Made by a program: the position numbers and the translations under genes | Part shown: positions 21,473-34,382 of the stretch, piece by piece | Numbering within the stretch: position 1 is the first letter of the stretch | How the letters are laid out: the number at the start of each line of letters is the position of its first letter | The notes under the pieces: generated by a model | What the model saw: only the letters and a program-made list of their open reading frames with translations | Database searches by the model: none | What the model was told of the DNA's origin: nothing | NCBI GenBank assembly: GCA_016190375.1 | Contig: JACPQR010000188.1 | Span: 1 to 34,382, forward strand | Direction: 5' to 3' | DNA from: Deltaproteobacteria bacterium | GTDB lineage: Bacteria; Myxococcota_A; Polyangia; JACPQR01 | Length of the DNA: 34,382 bases

Positions 21473-23248
21473 ATGAAGCGATTTTCCGTCTGGCTGCTGG
21501 TGGGCGCGCTTGGCTGTTCCGACGGAGACATCGGGGTGACGGGTCCTGGTGTCGGTGGCGACGACGACGATGATGACGACATCACCGGCGGCTGCACCGA
21601 CTCGGACGACGACGGCTTCGGAGTGGGGTGCGAGCAGGGAGTCGACTGCGACGACACCGACCCCAACCTCAGCTCCGACTGCGACTTGCGTGCGTTCGGC
21701 GACCCCTGGAACCCCGAGCAGGCCGACGGCCTCGTGATCGACGAGAACGGCGCGCTGACCCTGGGCGAAGACACGTTCGAGGACGACACGGTCTGGATCG
21801 CGAACGCGAACGAGAACACGGTCTCGAAGCTCGACGCCCCCACGGGCCGCGAGCTGGCGCGCTATCCCTCCGCGATCGCGGGCGGAAACGGCGCCCGCCC
21901 CTGGACCGAGGCCTGCAACTTCTCCTCGAGCGGCAACTGCCCGTCGCGGACCTCCATCGACTTCCGCCGCGACTGCTGGGTGGCGAACCGCGCGTTCGGC
22001 AATCAGGGCACGGTGACGAAGATCGCCAGCCGCATCGAGGACTGCGTCGACCGCAACGCAAACGGCGTCATCGACACCTCGCGCGACGCCAACGACGACG
22101 GTCGGATCGACGTGGGCGAGATGGTCGGCGACGACGAGTGCGTGCTGTTCACGGTCAACGTCGGCGGGCCGGGTGGCGTTCCGCGCGCCCTCGCCGTCGC
22201 GCCCGACACCCGCTTCGTCTCGGCCGGCGGCAACGCCTGGGTCGGCACGAACCTGGAGCGGTTGGCCTACGAGATCAACGGCAACGACGGCGCGATCCTC
22301 CGGACGGTCGAGCTGCCGATCAACCCGTACGGGGCGCTGGCCGGAAAGCTCCTCGGGCTGGTCTGGTTCGTGAACGCCGGCTGGCAGGCCGCGCCGAACA
22401 ACCCGCCGGGGATCGTCGCCGTCGAGTTCGCCAACGGTACGGTCCATCCCCGCCAGGAGGTGCAGTCGACGATCGGATGCACGGGCACCTATGGCATCAC
22501 CATCGACGGGCAGGGCCGCGTGTGGACGGGCGGCTATCCGTGCGAGGCGACCTTCCGCTACGAGGGGACGGCGGATGCGGGGAGCTGGCTCTCGGTGGAC
22601 CTCGGCGGACAGGGCGCGACTCGCGGCCTGGTCGCGGCCGACGACGACAAGGTCTGGGTCGCCCACTCGCACTTCGGCGGCGGATCGGTGGGCAATCTCT
22701 CCTGCGTCGACGCCGAGACCGGCGCGGTCCTCGATCGGCTCACGCTGCCCACGGGCAAGGACGCGATCGGCGTCGACCTGGACCGCGAGGGGAACATCTG
22801 GACGATCGCTCGCGAGACCAACAACGCGGCGAAGTTCAACCCGAACACCGGCGTCTTCCAGGAGTTCCCGGTCGGCTCCGGCCCTTACACCTACAGCGAC
22901 TTCACCGGCCACTCGCTGCGGCTCCAGTTCCCGCAGGGCGTCTACTCGGACGTCGCCGAGGCCTGCGGCGAGGCGGGAGCGACCTGGAAGACGGCGCACT
23001 GGGAGGGCGAGGTGCCCGAAGGGGCGGCCGTCGAGCTGAGGGTGAGGAGCGCTGCGACGCGCGAGGGTCTGGCCGACGCCACGTGGTACGGGCCGTGGCT
23101 CGAATCGCCCGCCGATCTCGAGGCGCCGCCGGGCCCGGTCCCGGAGGGGTCGTTCCTGGAGTTCGAGCTCACGCTGCGCTCTCTCGACAACGCCACGACG
23201 CCCCACATCACCGGCTTCGTGGTCACCTACTCCTGCGCCCTGCAGTAG
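21473..23248 (+). CDS. Propeller-like lipoprotein with poly-Asp linker and Ca-binding motifs
   Basis: 591 aa from ATG 21473; the frame opens earlier but MKRFSVWLLVGALGC is a clean lipoprotein signal with Cys at residue 15. A run of seven Asp and a MopE-like CTDSDDDGFGVGCEQGVDCD segment follow. From about 100 to 480 there are repeated strands of V-W-I/V-A-N and G-x-V-W-T-G-G type (DDTVWIANANENT, GNAWVGTN, RVWTGGY, DKVWVAHSH, GNIWTIAR), as in NHL/Vgb-like propellers. Residues near 200-230 contain DANDDGRIDVGE, a textbook EF-hand/dockerin loop. The last 110 residues are a separate beta domain. It is probably cell-surface; the ligand is unknown. Confidence 0.88.
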   Translation: MKRFSVWLLVGALGCSDGDIGVTGPGVGGDDDDDDDITGGCTDSDDDGFGVGCEQGVDCDDTDPNLSSDCDLRAFGDPWNPEQADGLVIDENGALTLGEDTFEDDTVWIANANENTVSKLDAPTGRELARYPSAIAGGNGARPWTEACNFSSSGNCPSRTSIDFRRDCWVANRAFGNQGTVTKIASRIEDCVDRNANGVIDTSRDANDDGRIDVGEMVGDDECVLFTVNVGGPGGVPRALAVAPDTRFVSAGGNAWVGTNLERLAYEINGNDGAILRTVELPINPYGALAGKLLGLVWFVNAGWQAAPNNPPGIVAVEFANGTVHPRQEVQSTIGCTGTYGITIDGQGRVWTGGYPCEATFRYEGTADAGSWLSVDLGGQGATRGLVAADDDKVWVAHSHFGGGSVGNLSCVDAETGAVLDRLTLPTGKDAIGVDLDREGNIWTIARETNNAAKFNPNTGVFQEFPVGSGPYTYSDFTGHSLRLQFPQGVYSDVAEACGEAGATWKTAHWEGEVPEGAAVELRVRSAATREGLADATWYGPWLESPADLEAPPGPVPEGSFLEFELTLRSLDNATTPHITGFVVTYSCALQ

Positions 23249-23453
23249 CTATCCGGTCGCGGCGGCTGGAGGCAGCAGGGCCGGCAGCCGCAGCGCCTGG
23301 TACCTACCCGCTTGTCCGCTCCGACGCAATCCGTCATGCTTCTCGGTGCGACCATGACCTCGCGCGCGGCCGATCGATCCCGGAACGAGTGGGGTGCAGG
23401 CTGGCGATCGCCAGAAGCGGAAGCGCGCACCACTGCCGCGCTGGACTACTGCT

Positions 23454-23458
23454 GGAGG
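23454..23458 (+). promoter_or_regulatory. Shine-Dalgarno GGAGG deciding the nucleotidyltransferase start
   Basis: GGAGG ends 6 nt before GTG 23465. The gap 23249-23464 otherwise holds only a weak GC hairpin (GCGGCT 23262-23267 with AGCCGC 23286-23291) and no recognised gene. Confidence 0.55.
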
Positions 23459-23464
23459 TTCTTC

Positions 23465-24025
23465 GTGGGAGAAGCGGAGGCCCAGAAGGCGGCGCGCAAG
23501 CTGGTCGACATCCTCGAGTCCGAAGGCGTGCCCTACGCGATCATCGGCGCCCTGGCGCTCAACGAGTACGGCCACCGGCGCGTGACGGTGGACGTCGATC
23601 TGGTGATGCGCAACGAGGACCTCGAGGCATTCAAGGCTCGTTGGCTCGGCAGAGGCTACTCGGAGCGAGTGCCAGGCACGGGCAAGCTCCTCGACATGGA
23701 GCACGGTGTGAACGTCGACGTGCTGAGCACGGGCCGGTTCCCTGGCGACGACAAGCCCAAGCCGATCGCGTTTCCGGATCCGGCGACCACCGCGATTCGA
23801 GGGAAGCCTTTTGCGATGCTCCCGCTCGAGCGATGGATCGAGCTCAAGCTCGCTTCAGGGATGGTCGCTCCGCACCGGCGCAAGGATCTCGCCGACGTGC
23901 AGGATCTCATTCGCAGCGCTGGCCTTCCGCGCGAGCTCTCCGACTCTCTCCACCCGTGGGTGCGCCCCACGTTCCTCGAGATCTGGCAAGAAGTCGCCGA
24001 CGGCGAAGCGATCGATCCGTTCTGA
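23465..24025 (+). CDS. AbiEii-type nucleotidyltransferase family protein
   Basis: 186 aa from GTG 23465, chosen for its SD; in-frame starts at 23312, 23336 and 23354 would add poorly structured residues. The motif IIGALALNEYGHRRVTVDVDLVM fits the nucleotidyltransferase fold of AbiEii/MNT-like toxins: a G-(A/G/S) turn, an Arg, then a D-x-D pair for metal. A second region (LPLERWIELKL, HRRKDLADVQDLI) is the conserved helical half with Lys-Asp. AbiEii toxins modify tRNA or nucleotides and normally pair with an AbiEi antitoxin. No partner is adjacent, so it may be an orphan or have another role. It converges on parE with a 12-bp gap. Confidence 0.78.
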   Translation: MGEAEAQKAARKLVDILESEGVPYAIIGALALNEYGHRRVTVDVDLVMRNEDLEAFKARWLGRGYSERVPGTGKLLDMEHGVNVDVLSTGRFPGDDKPKPIAFPDPATTAIRGKPFAMLPLERWIELKLASGMVAPHRRKDLADVQDLIRSAGLPRELSDSLHPWVRPTFLEIWQEVADGEAIDPF

Positions 24026-24037
24026 GGCGCACGACTC

Positions 24038-25944
24038 CTAGACGTCGATCTCTTCCACTTCCCTCGCGCGCTCGACGATGAAGCGGTAGCGCGCCTGCAC
24101 GTCCTTGCCCATCAGCTCGGTCAGGATCTGATCGGTTCGGATCTCGTCGTCGATGATGATGCGGAGCAGCCGCCGCTGCCGCGGGTCGAGCGTCGTGTCG
24201 CGCAGGACGTTCGGCATCATCTCGCCCAGGCCCTTGAACCTGGAGATCTCCGGCTTCGCGCGGCCCCCGATCATCCGGAGGACGCGGTCGCGCTCCGAGT
24301 CGTCCTTGGCCCAGTGGGTGTCGCTTCCGGCGTCGATCCGGTAGAGCGGCGGCTGTGCCAGAAAGACGTGTCCCGCGCGGATGAGCCCGGGCAGGTGGCG
24401 GCAGAAGAACGTGAGCAGGAGCGTCGCGATGTGGTGTCCGTCGCTGTCGGCGTCCGTCAGGATGATGACCCGCCCGTAGCGGAGCTTGGCGACGTCGAAG
24501 TCCTTGCCCACGCCGCAGCCGAGGGCCGACACGAGATCCTGCAGCTCCTTGTTCGCCAGGACCTTGGAGCTCGACGCCTGCTCCGTGTTCAGGACCTTCC
24601 CCTTCAGCGGCAGGATGGCCTGCGTGCGGCGGTCGCGGCCCTGCTTGGCGCTGCCGCCGGCGGAGTCGCCCTCGACGATGAACAGCTCGCAGTGCGAGGG
24701 GTCCGTGGAGCTGCAGTCGGCGAGCTTTCCGGGGAGGTTCAGCCGATGGCTGACCGCGCTCTTGCGCTGGACCTCGCTCGCCGCCGTTCGCGCGGCTTCT
24801 CTGGCCCGCGCGGCGAGGGACATCCGGGCGACCAGCGTCTCGGCGACCGACGGGTTCTCGAGGAGCCAGTTCTCGAGCGCGCCGCGCACGCCTGCGTCGA
24901 CGAACCCGAGCACCTCGGGGTTGTTCAGCCTGTCCTTCGTCTGCCCCTCGAACTGGGGCTCCTCGACGTAGACCGACAGCACGACCGCCATCCCCTCGCG
25001 GATGTCCTCCGCCGCGAGGTTCACCCCACGCGGGCAGAGCTCCGGTCGCGCGCCGATGAGGTTCCGGACGGCCTTGACGATCCCCGATCGCAGCCCGTTC
25101 TCGTGGGAGCCGCCGGACGGCGTCTGAACGCCGTTCGCGTAGGAACGCACCGACTCCTCGGTCGAATCGGTCCACGCGAGGGCGAGATCGAGGCGGATCC
25201 CGTTGTCCTTGTGCAGCGTGAAGGTGGCGGGGACGCTCGGGCGCTTGCCGGCCGCGGACAGGATCTTCTCGAGGTACTCGGACAGGCCCCCCTCGTGCAC
25301 GAAGGTGTCGACGCGACCCGAGGTCTCGTCGCGCACCGTGATCTTCAGCCCCGGGACGAGGTAGGCCTTCGCCTCGATCCGCGTCCGCACGAGGTCGCCG
25401 TCCCAGCGGGCGGCGCCGAAGACGTCCTCGTCGGCGCGGTAGGTGATGCGCGTCCCGTGCCCGCGCGCCTTGCCCAGACCTCGCAGCTTCGAGGTCGGCT
25501 TGCCACGCGAGAAGCTCTGCTCCCAGGACCCGCCGTCGCGGGTCACCTTGACCATCATCTCGTCCGCGAGGGCGCAGACCACCGACGAGCCGACGCCGTG
25601 CAGGCCGCCGGAGCGCTTGTAATTCGTCCTGTCGAACTTCCCGCCGGCGTGCATCGTGGTCAGGATCAGCTCGAGCGCGGGGCGCTTGTACTTGGCGTGC
25701 ATGTCGACGGGGATGCCGCGGCCGTCGTCCTCCACGGTCGCGCTGCGCCCGTCGGCGTGCAAGGTGACGTCGATCGAGCTTCCGTGTCCGTTCTGGATCT
25801 CGTCGACGCTGTTGTCGACGAGCTCCCAGAGCAGGTGATGGAAGCCGCGCGCGTCGGTCGAGCCGATGAACATCGCGGGCCGCTTGCGGATGGGCTCGAG
25901 GCCCTCGAGGACCGTGATGTCCTTGGCCGTGTAAGTCGCCACGC

Positions 25945-25948
<4 letters not shown>
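24038..25948 (-). CDS. parE: DNA topoisomerase IV subunit B (GyrB/ParE family)
   Basis: 636 aa, the ATPase subunit that powers strand passage for decatenation. GHKL ATPase motifs: ELVDNSVDE, EDDGRGIPV and GGLHGVGSS. Toprim: EGDSAGGSAKQGRDR and the metal-binding TDADSDGHH. The C-terminal tail KGLGEMMPNVLRDTTLD matches type IIA B subunits. The DADSDG form and pairing with a ParC-like A subunit favour topoisomerase IV over gyrase, though the families are close. The predicted start is TTG 25948, overlapping the parC stop; GTG 25942 is the alternative. An AGGAGGT site (25958-25952) lies just upstream. Confidence 0.92.
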
Positions 25949-28371
<2,423 letters not shown>

Positions 28372-28407
28372 TACGCTGCCCAGACGTTCAGCAGATAAGC
28401 CTGCCCA

Positions 28408-28413
28408 TGTCAA
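28408..28413 (-). promoter_or_regulatory. Perfect TTGACA -35 upstream of parC
   Basis: Minus-strand TTGACA, 36 nt before the parC ATG. No good -10 is found at 16-18 nt; a TATCTG lies only 10 nt away. It is a candidate only. Confidence 0.25.
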
Positions 28414-28475
28414 GTTTCTTCGGGCCGATTGCACCCCGGCGAGCTGCGCTCGCTGGGGGACCCCGCGATTTCGGG

Positions 28476-28481
28476 TATGCT
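28476..28481 (+). promoter_or_regulatory. -10 hexamer TATGCT of the small lipoprotein gene
   Basis: TATGCT ends 8 nt before GTG 28490, predicting leaderless transcription and supporting the GTG start. Confidence 0.45.
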
Positions 28482-28489
28482 CCGCGGCC

Positions 28490-29038
28490 GTGGGTCGGGC
28501 GATTCCGCTCCTGGCGGTCCTGGTCCTCGGGTGCGGCGCGAGCGAGCGCGCACCCGTGCGCGCTCCCTCGGTGAGCGACAGGCTGGACGCGCTCGCCCGC
28601 GATCTGTTCCGGCGATTGACCTCGGGCGACCTCGAGATGGTGAACGGGCTTCGCGCCGGCGAGGCGGTGGTCCGGGACCTCTTCGACCCCGGTTTCTCGG
28701 AGGTCGTCCTCGACCAGCGCCGGATGGACTCCGACGGCCCGGCCCGCATCATCCGCGACTGGCGCCCCTTCGTGGGCGCCCGGTACGCCGGGTTCTGCGC
28801 GAGGAGGGTCGGGGCGGGCGCCGCCGACCTGCCCGGCCTGGTCGACGGAGCCCTCGCCATCGGCGAGCTGACAATTGCCGGTCGGGACGCCGCGGGCGAA
28901 TGGGCAGGCCTGGTCCGGGACCTCGTCCTGACCCCGGACGGCTACCGGCTCGTACGCTGGAGCGTGGAGAGCCCGCGCAGGGAGCACTTCGACCTCGAGA
29001 GCTGGACCTGCGATTTCTCCCGAAGACCAGATCACTGA
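28490..29038 (+). CDS. Small lipoprotein of unknown function
   Basis: 182 aa. The signal is MGRAIPLLAVLVLGCGASE, with a VLGC lipobox and the Cys at about residue 15. The rest is a mixed alpha/beta domain: a helix SDRLDALARDLFRRLTSGD, VVRDLFDPGF, then strands around GALAIGELTIAG and YRLVRWSVES. No recognised motif or family. The GTG start is supported by the -10 spacing. It is divergent from parC and followed by smc after 155 bp. It may be a periplasmic protein of the SnoaL-like kind, but this is a guess from the pattern only. Confidence 0.78.
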   Translation: MGRAIPLLAVLVLGCGASERAPVRAPSVSDRLDALARDLFRRLTSGDLEMVNGLRAGEAVVRDLFDPGFSEVVLDQRRMDSDGPARIIRDWRPFVGARYAGFCARRVGAGAADLPGLVDGALAIGELTIAGRDAAGEWAGLVRDLVLTPDGYRLVRWSVESPRREHFDLESWTCDFSRRPDH

Positions 29039-29063
29039 ACGGAATTCTACGCCTGAACAGTCG

Positions 29064-29092
29064 TTAACGCTTGCGCATCCGTATAGTATTCT
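29064..29092 (+). promoter_or_regulatory. Candidate smc promoter (TTAACG - 17 nt - TATTCT)
   Basis: TTAACG at 29064-29069 and TATTCT at 29087-29092 are 17 nt apart (4 of 6 consensus matches each). TATAGT at 29082-29087 is an alternative -10. The segment 29040-29110 is much richer in A/T than its surroundings. Confidence 0.35.
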
Positions 29093-29093
29093 G

Positions 29094-29137
29094 GTAATGC
29101 CAATTACTGGCGTGGCTTACGGCTGATCCGTTAAGCC
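29094..29137 (+). other. Two hairpins in the smc leader
   Basis: GTAAT (29094-29098) and ATTAC (29103-29107) form a 5-bp stem with loop GCCA. GGCTTACGG (29114-29122) pairs with CCGTTAAGCC (29128-29137) through nine pairs with one bulged T and a 5-nt loop. Both lie between the candidate promoter and the smc start. They could be protein-binding palindromes or leader RNA structures. Confidence 0.5.
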
Positions 29138-29193
29138 GTGCTGTAAGGATGGGGCTCACCGGCATGCATGCGCCGGTCGCGAGCGGGAGCGGC

Positions 29194-32754
<3,561 letters not shown>

Positions 32755-32788
32755 GGGGACGGATCACGGTTTCTCGGTTTCTCGGTCT

Positions 32789-34249
32789 TCACCCGCCTGG
32801 CTTCGGAGGCGAGACCGACACACGAGCGTCGGTGGCGACCACTCCCTGTCCCTTCGCCCGGACCACGACCGGGTCGAGCACTACCTCGGAGACCGAATCC
32901 CGGAAGTCCGAGGCGAAGGCCACGAGGCGCGCGATCGTTTCCGCGAGCGCCCGCAGATCGCCGGGCTCACGCCCGAAGGAGCCGTCGTAGTAGCGCGCGA
33001 CCGGTGCGGCCGCGACGAGCTCGACGACGTCGGCCCTCGTGGCAGGCACCAGCATCACGGGATCGGGTGGCAGGCCCAGCCCCAGATCCCCGCTTCCGCC
33101 GAGCTGGATGAGGAAGCCAAGGTCGGGATCGCGGACGGCCCGGATCCTCACCTCGGCGATTCCCCGGATGGTCTCGGACAGGAGAACTCCGAGGATCCGC
33201 GCGTCCGCCCGTGCTCGCAGCGCGGCGCGCACGAGCGAGTGATAGGCGGTGCGTGCCCCCTGACGGCTGGTGATCTCCCGCAGGATCCCCCTGCCGGCCA
33301 GCTTGTCGAGCAGATCCGGCGAGGCGATCTTCGCGATGAGCGGCGGTCGCATGGAGCGCGCCGCCTGCTCCGCCATGCTCGCGCTCGTGGACAGGACCTC
33401 GCGCCCAAACGGGATTCCGTAGGGAGAGAGCGCTCGCTTGGACGATGGCTCGGAGAGCACTCTCGCCGGGCCCTCGAGGATCGCGCGGGCCGCGTCGGGT
33501 TCGATCCCGTTCGGCCGCGGGCTTGCCTTCGCGGTGCCCTTGGGCCGTGGACGACCCACAGCCTGAAGGAGCCGCAGCAAGGCGACCAGCCGCTCTCCGC
33601 CCCGAACGGCGCCCCTCGCTGGTGTCCCGCGCCCGCCGCCGCCCGCGGGCACCTCGGCCCGAACAATCGTTCGCCCCGGCGCCAGCGCCCGAGGGAGCCG
33701 GGCGTCGTTTCCGGCCAGGGCGATGATGTCGCTTGGCCCGAGCGTGCGCGCAAGGCCCCTGTCACGGCCGTCGATCAGCGTGGCGTCGAGGCCACGTCGC
33801 ACGGCGAGCTCGGCCAGATCGCGCGCGACCGGCGTCGAGCCGCATACGATCGCCACCCGCGGCCCGCGGGGAAGGGCCGACGCCGCCATCGTCGCGCAGG
33901 CATCCAGGAGCGAGTCGAGGCTCCCCGCGACGCCGAGCGCGTGCTGACGAGCCACGGCATGGAGTGCCGCGTCGTGCGCCCTCGGCATCGCCAGGGGCAG
34001 CGCGACCAGCGCGCTGCCGGCATCGCGCGCCCGATCGGCCAGCGCGCCAAGTCCCGCCGGGTCCTCGAGCCGCGCCAGGACGACGCCGATCACGCGCGCT
34101 CGCGCGGGCGAGGACAGCGCGGCTTCGATCGCGGTCGCGACCGAGCCCTCTTCGTCAGCCACGACGCCCCGTCCGAACGGCGCCAGCACCTCCCGCATGT
34201 CGGCGTGCTGGGTGACGAGCACGATCCCCGCGCGACTCACGGGCTCCAT
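32789..34249 (-). CDS. Acyl-CoA synthetase (NDP-forming)-like protein with degenerate ATP-grasp region
   Basis: 486 aa from ATG 34249; GTG 34273 is the alternative. The N-terminal half resembles the CoA-ligase/flavodoxin-like domains of ADP-forming acetate-CoA ligases (IGVVLARLEDPAGL, VAIVCGSTPVARDLAELAV). The last 220 residues resemble ATP-grasp_5: SPYGIPFGREVLSTS, PPLIAKIASPDLLDKLAGRG, then a final LDPVVVRAKGQGVVATDARV strand. The usual SPDIxHKSDxGGV motif is altered (LLDKLAGRG, no His), and the central phospho-His region is not recognisable. Activity is therefore doubtful; a regulatory or binding role is possible. Confidence 0.75.
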   Translation of the reverse strand: MEPVSRAGIVLVTQHADMREVLAPFGRGVVADEEGSVATAIEAALSSPARARVIGVVLARLEDPAGLGALADRARDAGSALVALPLAMPRAHDAALHAVARQHALGVAGSLDSLLDACATMAASALPRGPRVAIVCGSTPVARDLAELAVRRGLDATLIDGRDRGLARTLGPSDIIALAGNDARLPRALAPGRTIVRAEVPAGGGGRGTPARGAVRGGERLVALLRLLQAVGRPRPKGTAKASPRPNGIEPDAARAILEGPARVLSEPSSKRALSPYGIPFGREVLSTSASMAEQAARSMRPPLIAKIASPDLLDKLAGRGILREITSRQGARTAYHSLVRAALRARADARILGVLLSETIRGIAEVRIRAVRDPDLGFLIQLGGSGDLGLGLPPDPVMLVPATRADVVELVAAAPVARYYDGSFGREPGDLRALAETIARLVAFASDFRDSVSEVVLDPVVVRAKGQGVVATDARVSVSPPKPGG

Positions 34250-34250
34250 C

Positions 34251-34382
34251 TTACACAGATCGAGACCCGCCACGCGTCAGCCAATCGCGCCCCTCGATCT
34301 CGGGTGCGTTGCACGGTCCCGGGTTTCGCTGGTCGTCGCCGTCGCCGTTGACGTGGACCTTGACGGCGACGTGGACGTGGAC
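34251..34382 (-). CDS. Possible 3' end of a Val/His-repeat protein (partial)
   Basis: On the minus strand the frame is open from the window edge to TAA at 34251-34253, 43 residues. It begins VHVHVAVKVHVNGDGDDQ and ends in a non-repetitive NPGPCNAPEIEGRDWL. The stop lies one base before ATG 34249 of the next gene, which would fit an operon. It is short and repetitive, and the plus strand is also open here, so it remains doubtful. Confidence 0.25.
   Translation of the reverse strand, partial: VHVHVAVKVHVNGDGDDQRNPGPCNAPEIEGRDWLTRGGSRSV
34335..34382. repeat. Degenerate hexanucleotide repeat (GTCGCC/GACGTG) at the window edge
   Basis: GTC/GAC-based hexamers run from 34335 to the last base, ending in GACGTGGACGTGGAC. 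They encode alternating Val/Asp on one strand and Val/His on the other. The repeat continues beyond the window, so its length is unknown. Confidence 0.7.

Overview
The window is about 34 kb of very GC-rich, densely coding DNA. It most resembles a myxobacterium-like member of the Myxococcota (former Deltaproteobacteria). This rests on two Hanks-type Ser/Thr kinases, an AAA/TPR signalling ATPase, several lipoproteins with Asp-rich or MopE-like metal-binding segments, an RCC1-propeller lipoprotein, and no phage or plasmid genes. I saw no rRNA, tRNA, CRISPR array or insertion sequence. The taxonomic placement is inference from gene content; no marker phylogeny could be run.

Layout. 1-3.1 kb (+): the end of a repeat-bearing protein, then RidA-like / tryptophan 2,3-dioxygenase / RidA / unknown protein, joined by GTGA stop-start overlaps. 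3.1-8.7 kb (-): the probable operon serA-hisZ-purA, then a VapBC toxin-antitoxin pair and an enoyl-CoA hydratase family gene. 8.8-12.8 kb: a MopE-motif lipoprotein, a TPR-like/winged-helix protein and an RCC1 lipoprotein. 12.8-13.7 kb: a second VapBC pair, bracketed by a 40-bp direct repeat. 13.6-16.5 kb: a membrane Ser/Thr kinase overlapping a TPR/PEGA-like membrane protein, with a divergent membrane protein of unknown role. 16.5-21.3 kb: a second kinase carrying GYF_2-like and DUF4388-like regions, divergent from an AAA-ATPase/TPR protein that appears to start at CTG. 21.4-24 kb: a propeller-like lipoprotein and an orphan AbiEii-type nucleotidyltransferase. 24-28.4 kb (-): parC-parE, topoisomerase IV. 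28.5-34.3 kb: a small lipoprotein, the chromosome-condensation ATPase SMC and a degenerate acyl-CoA synthetase-like protein.

Themes. Housekeeping functions (purine, serine and histidine synthesis, topoisomerase IV, SMC) are interleaved with signalling and envelope genes. Two patterns stand out. First, many genes carry a TATAAT-like hexamer, often with an extended TG motif, ending only 7-10 nt before the start codon, so leaderless transcription looks common and helps to fix several starts. Second, the 12.97-13.59 kb vapBC module sits inside a duplicated 40-bp junction that still supplies intact 3' ends to both flanking convergent genes. This is what an insertion with target duplication would leave.
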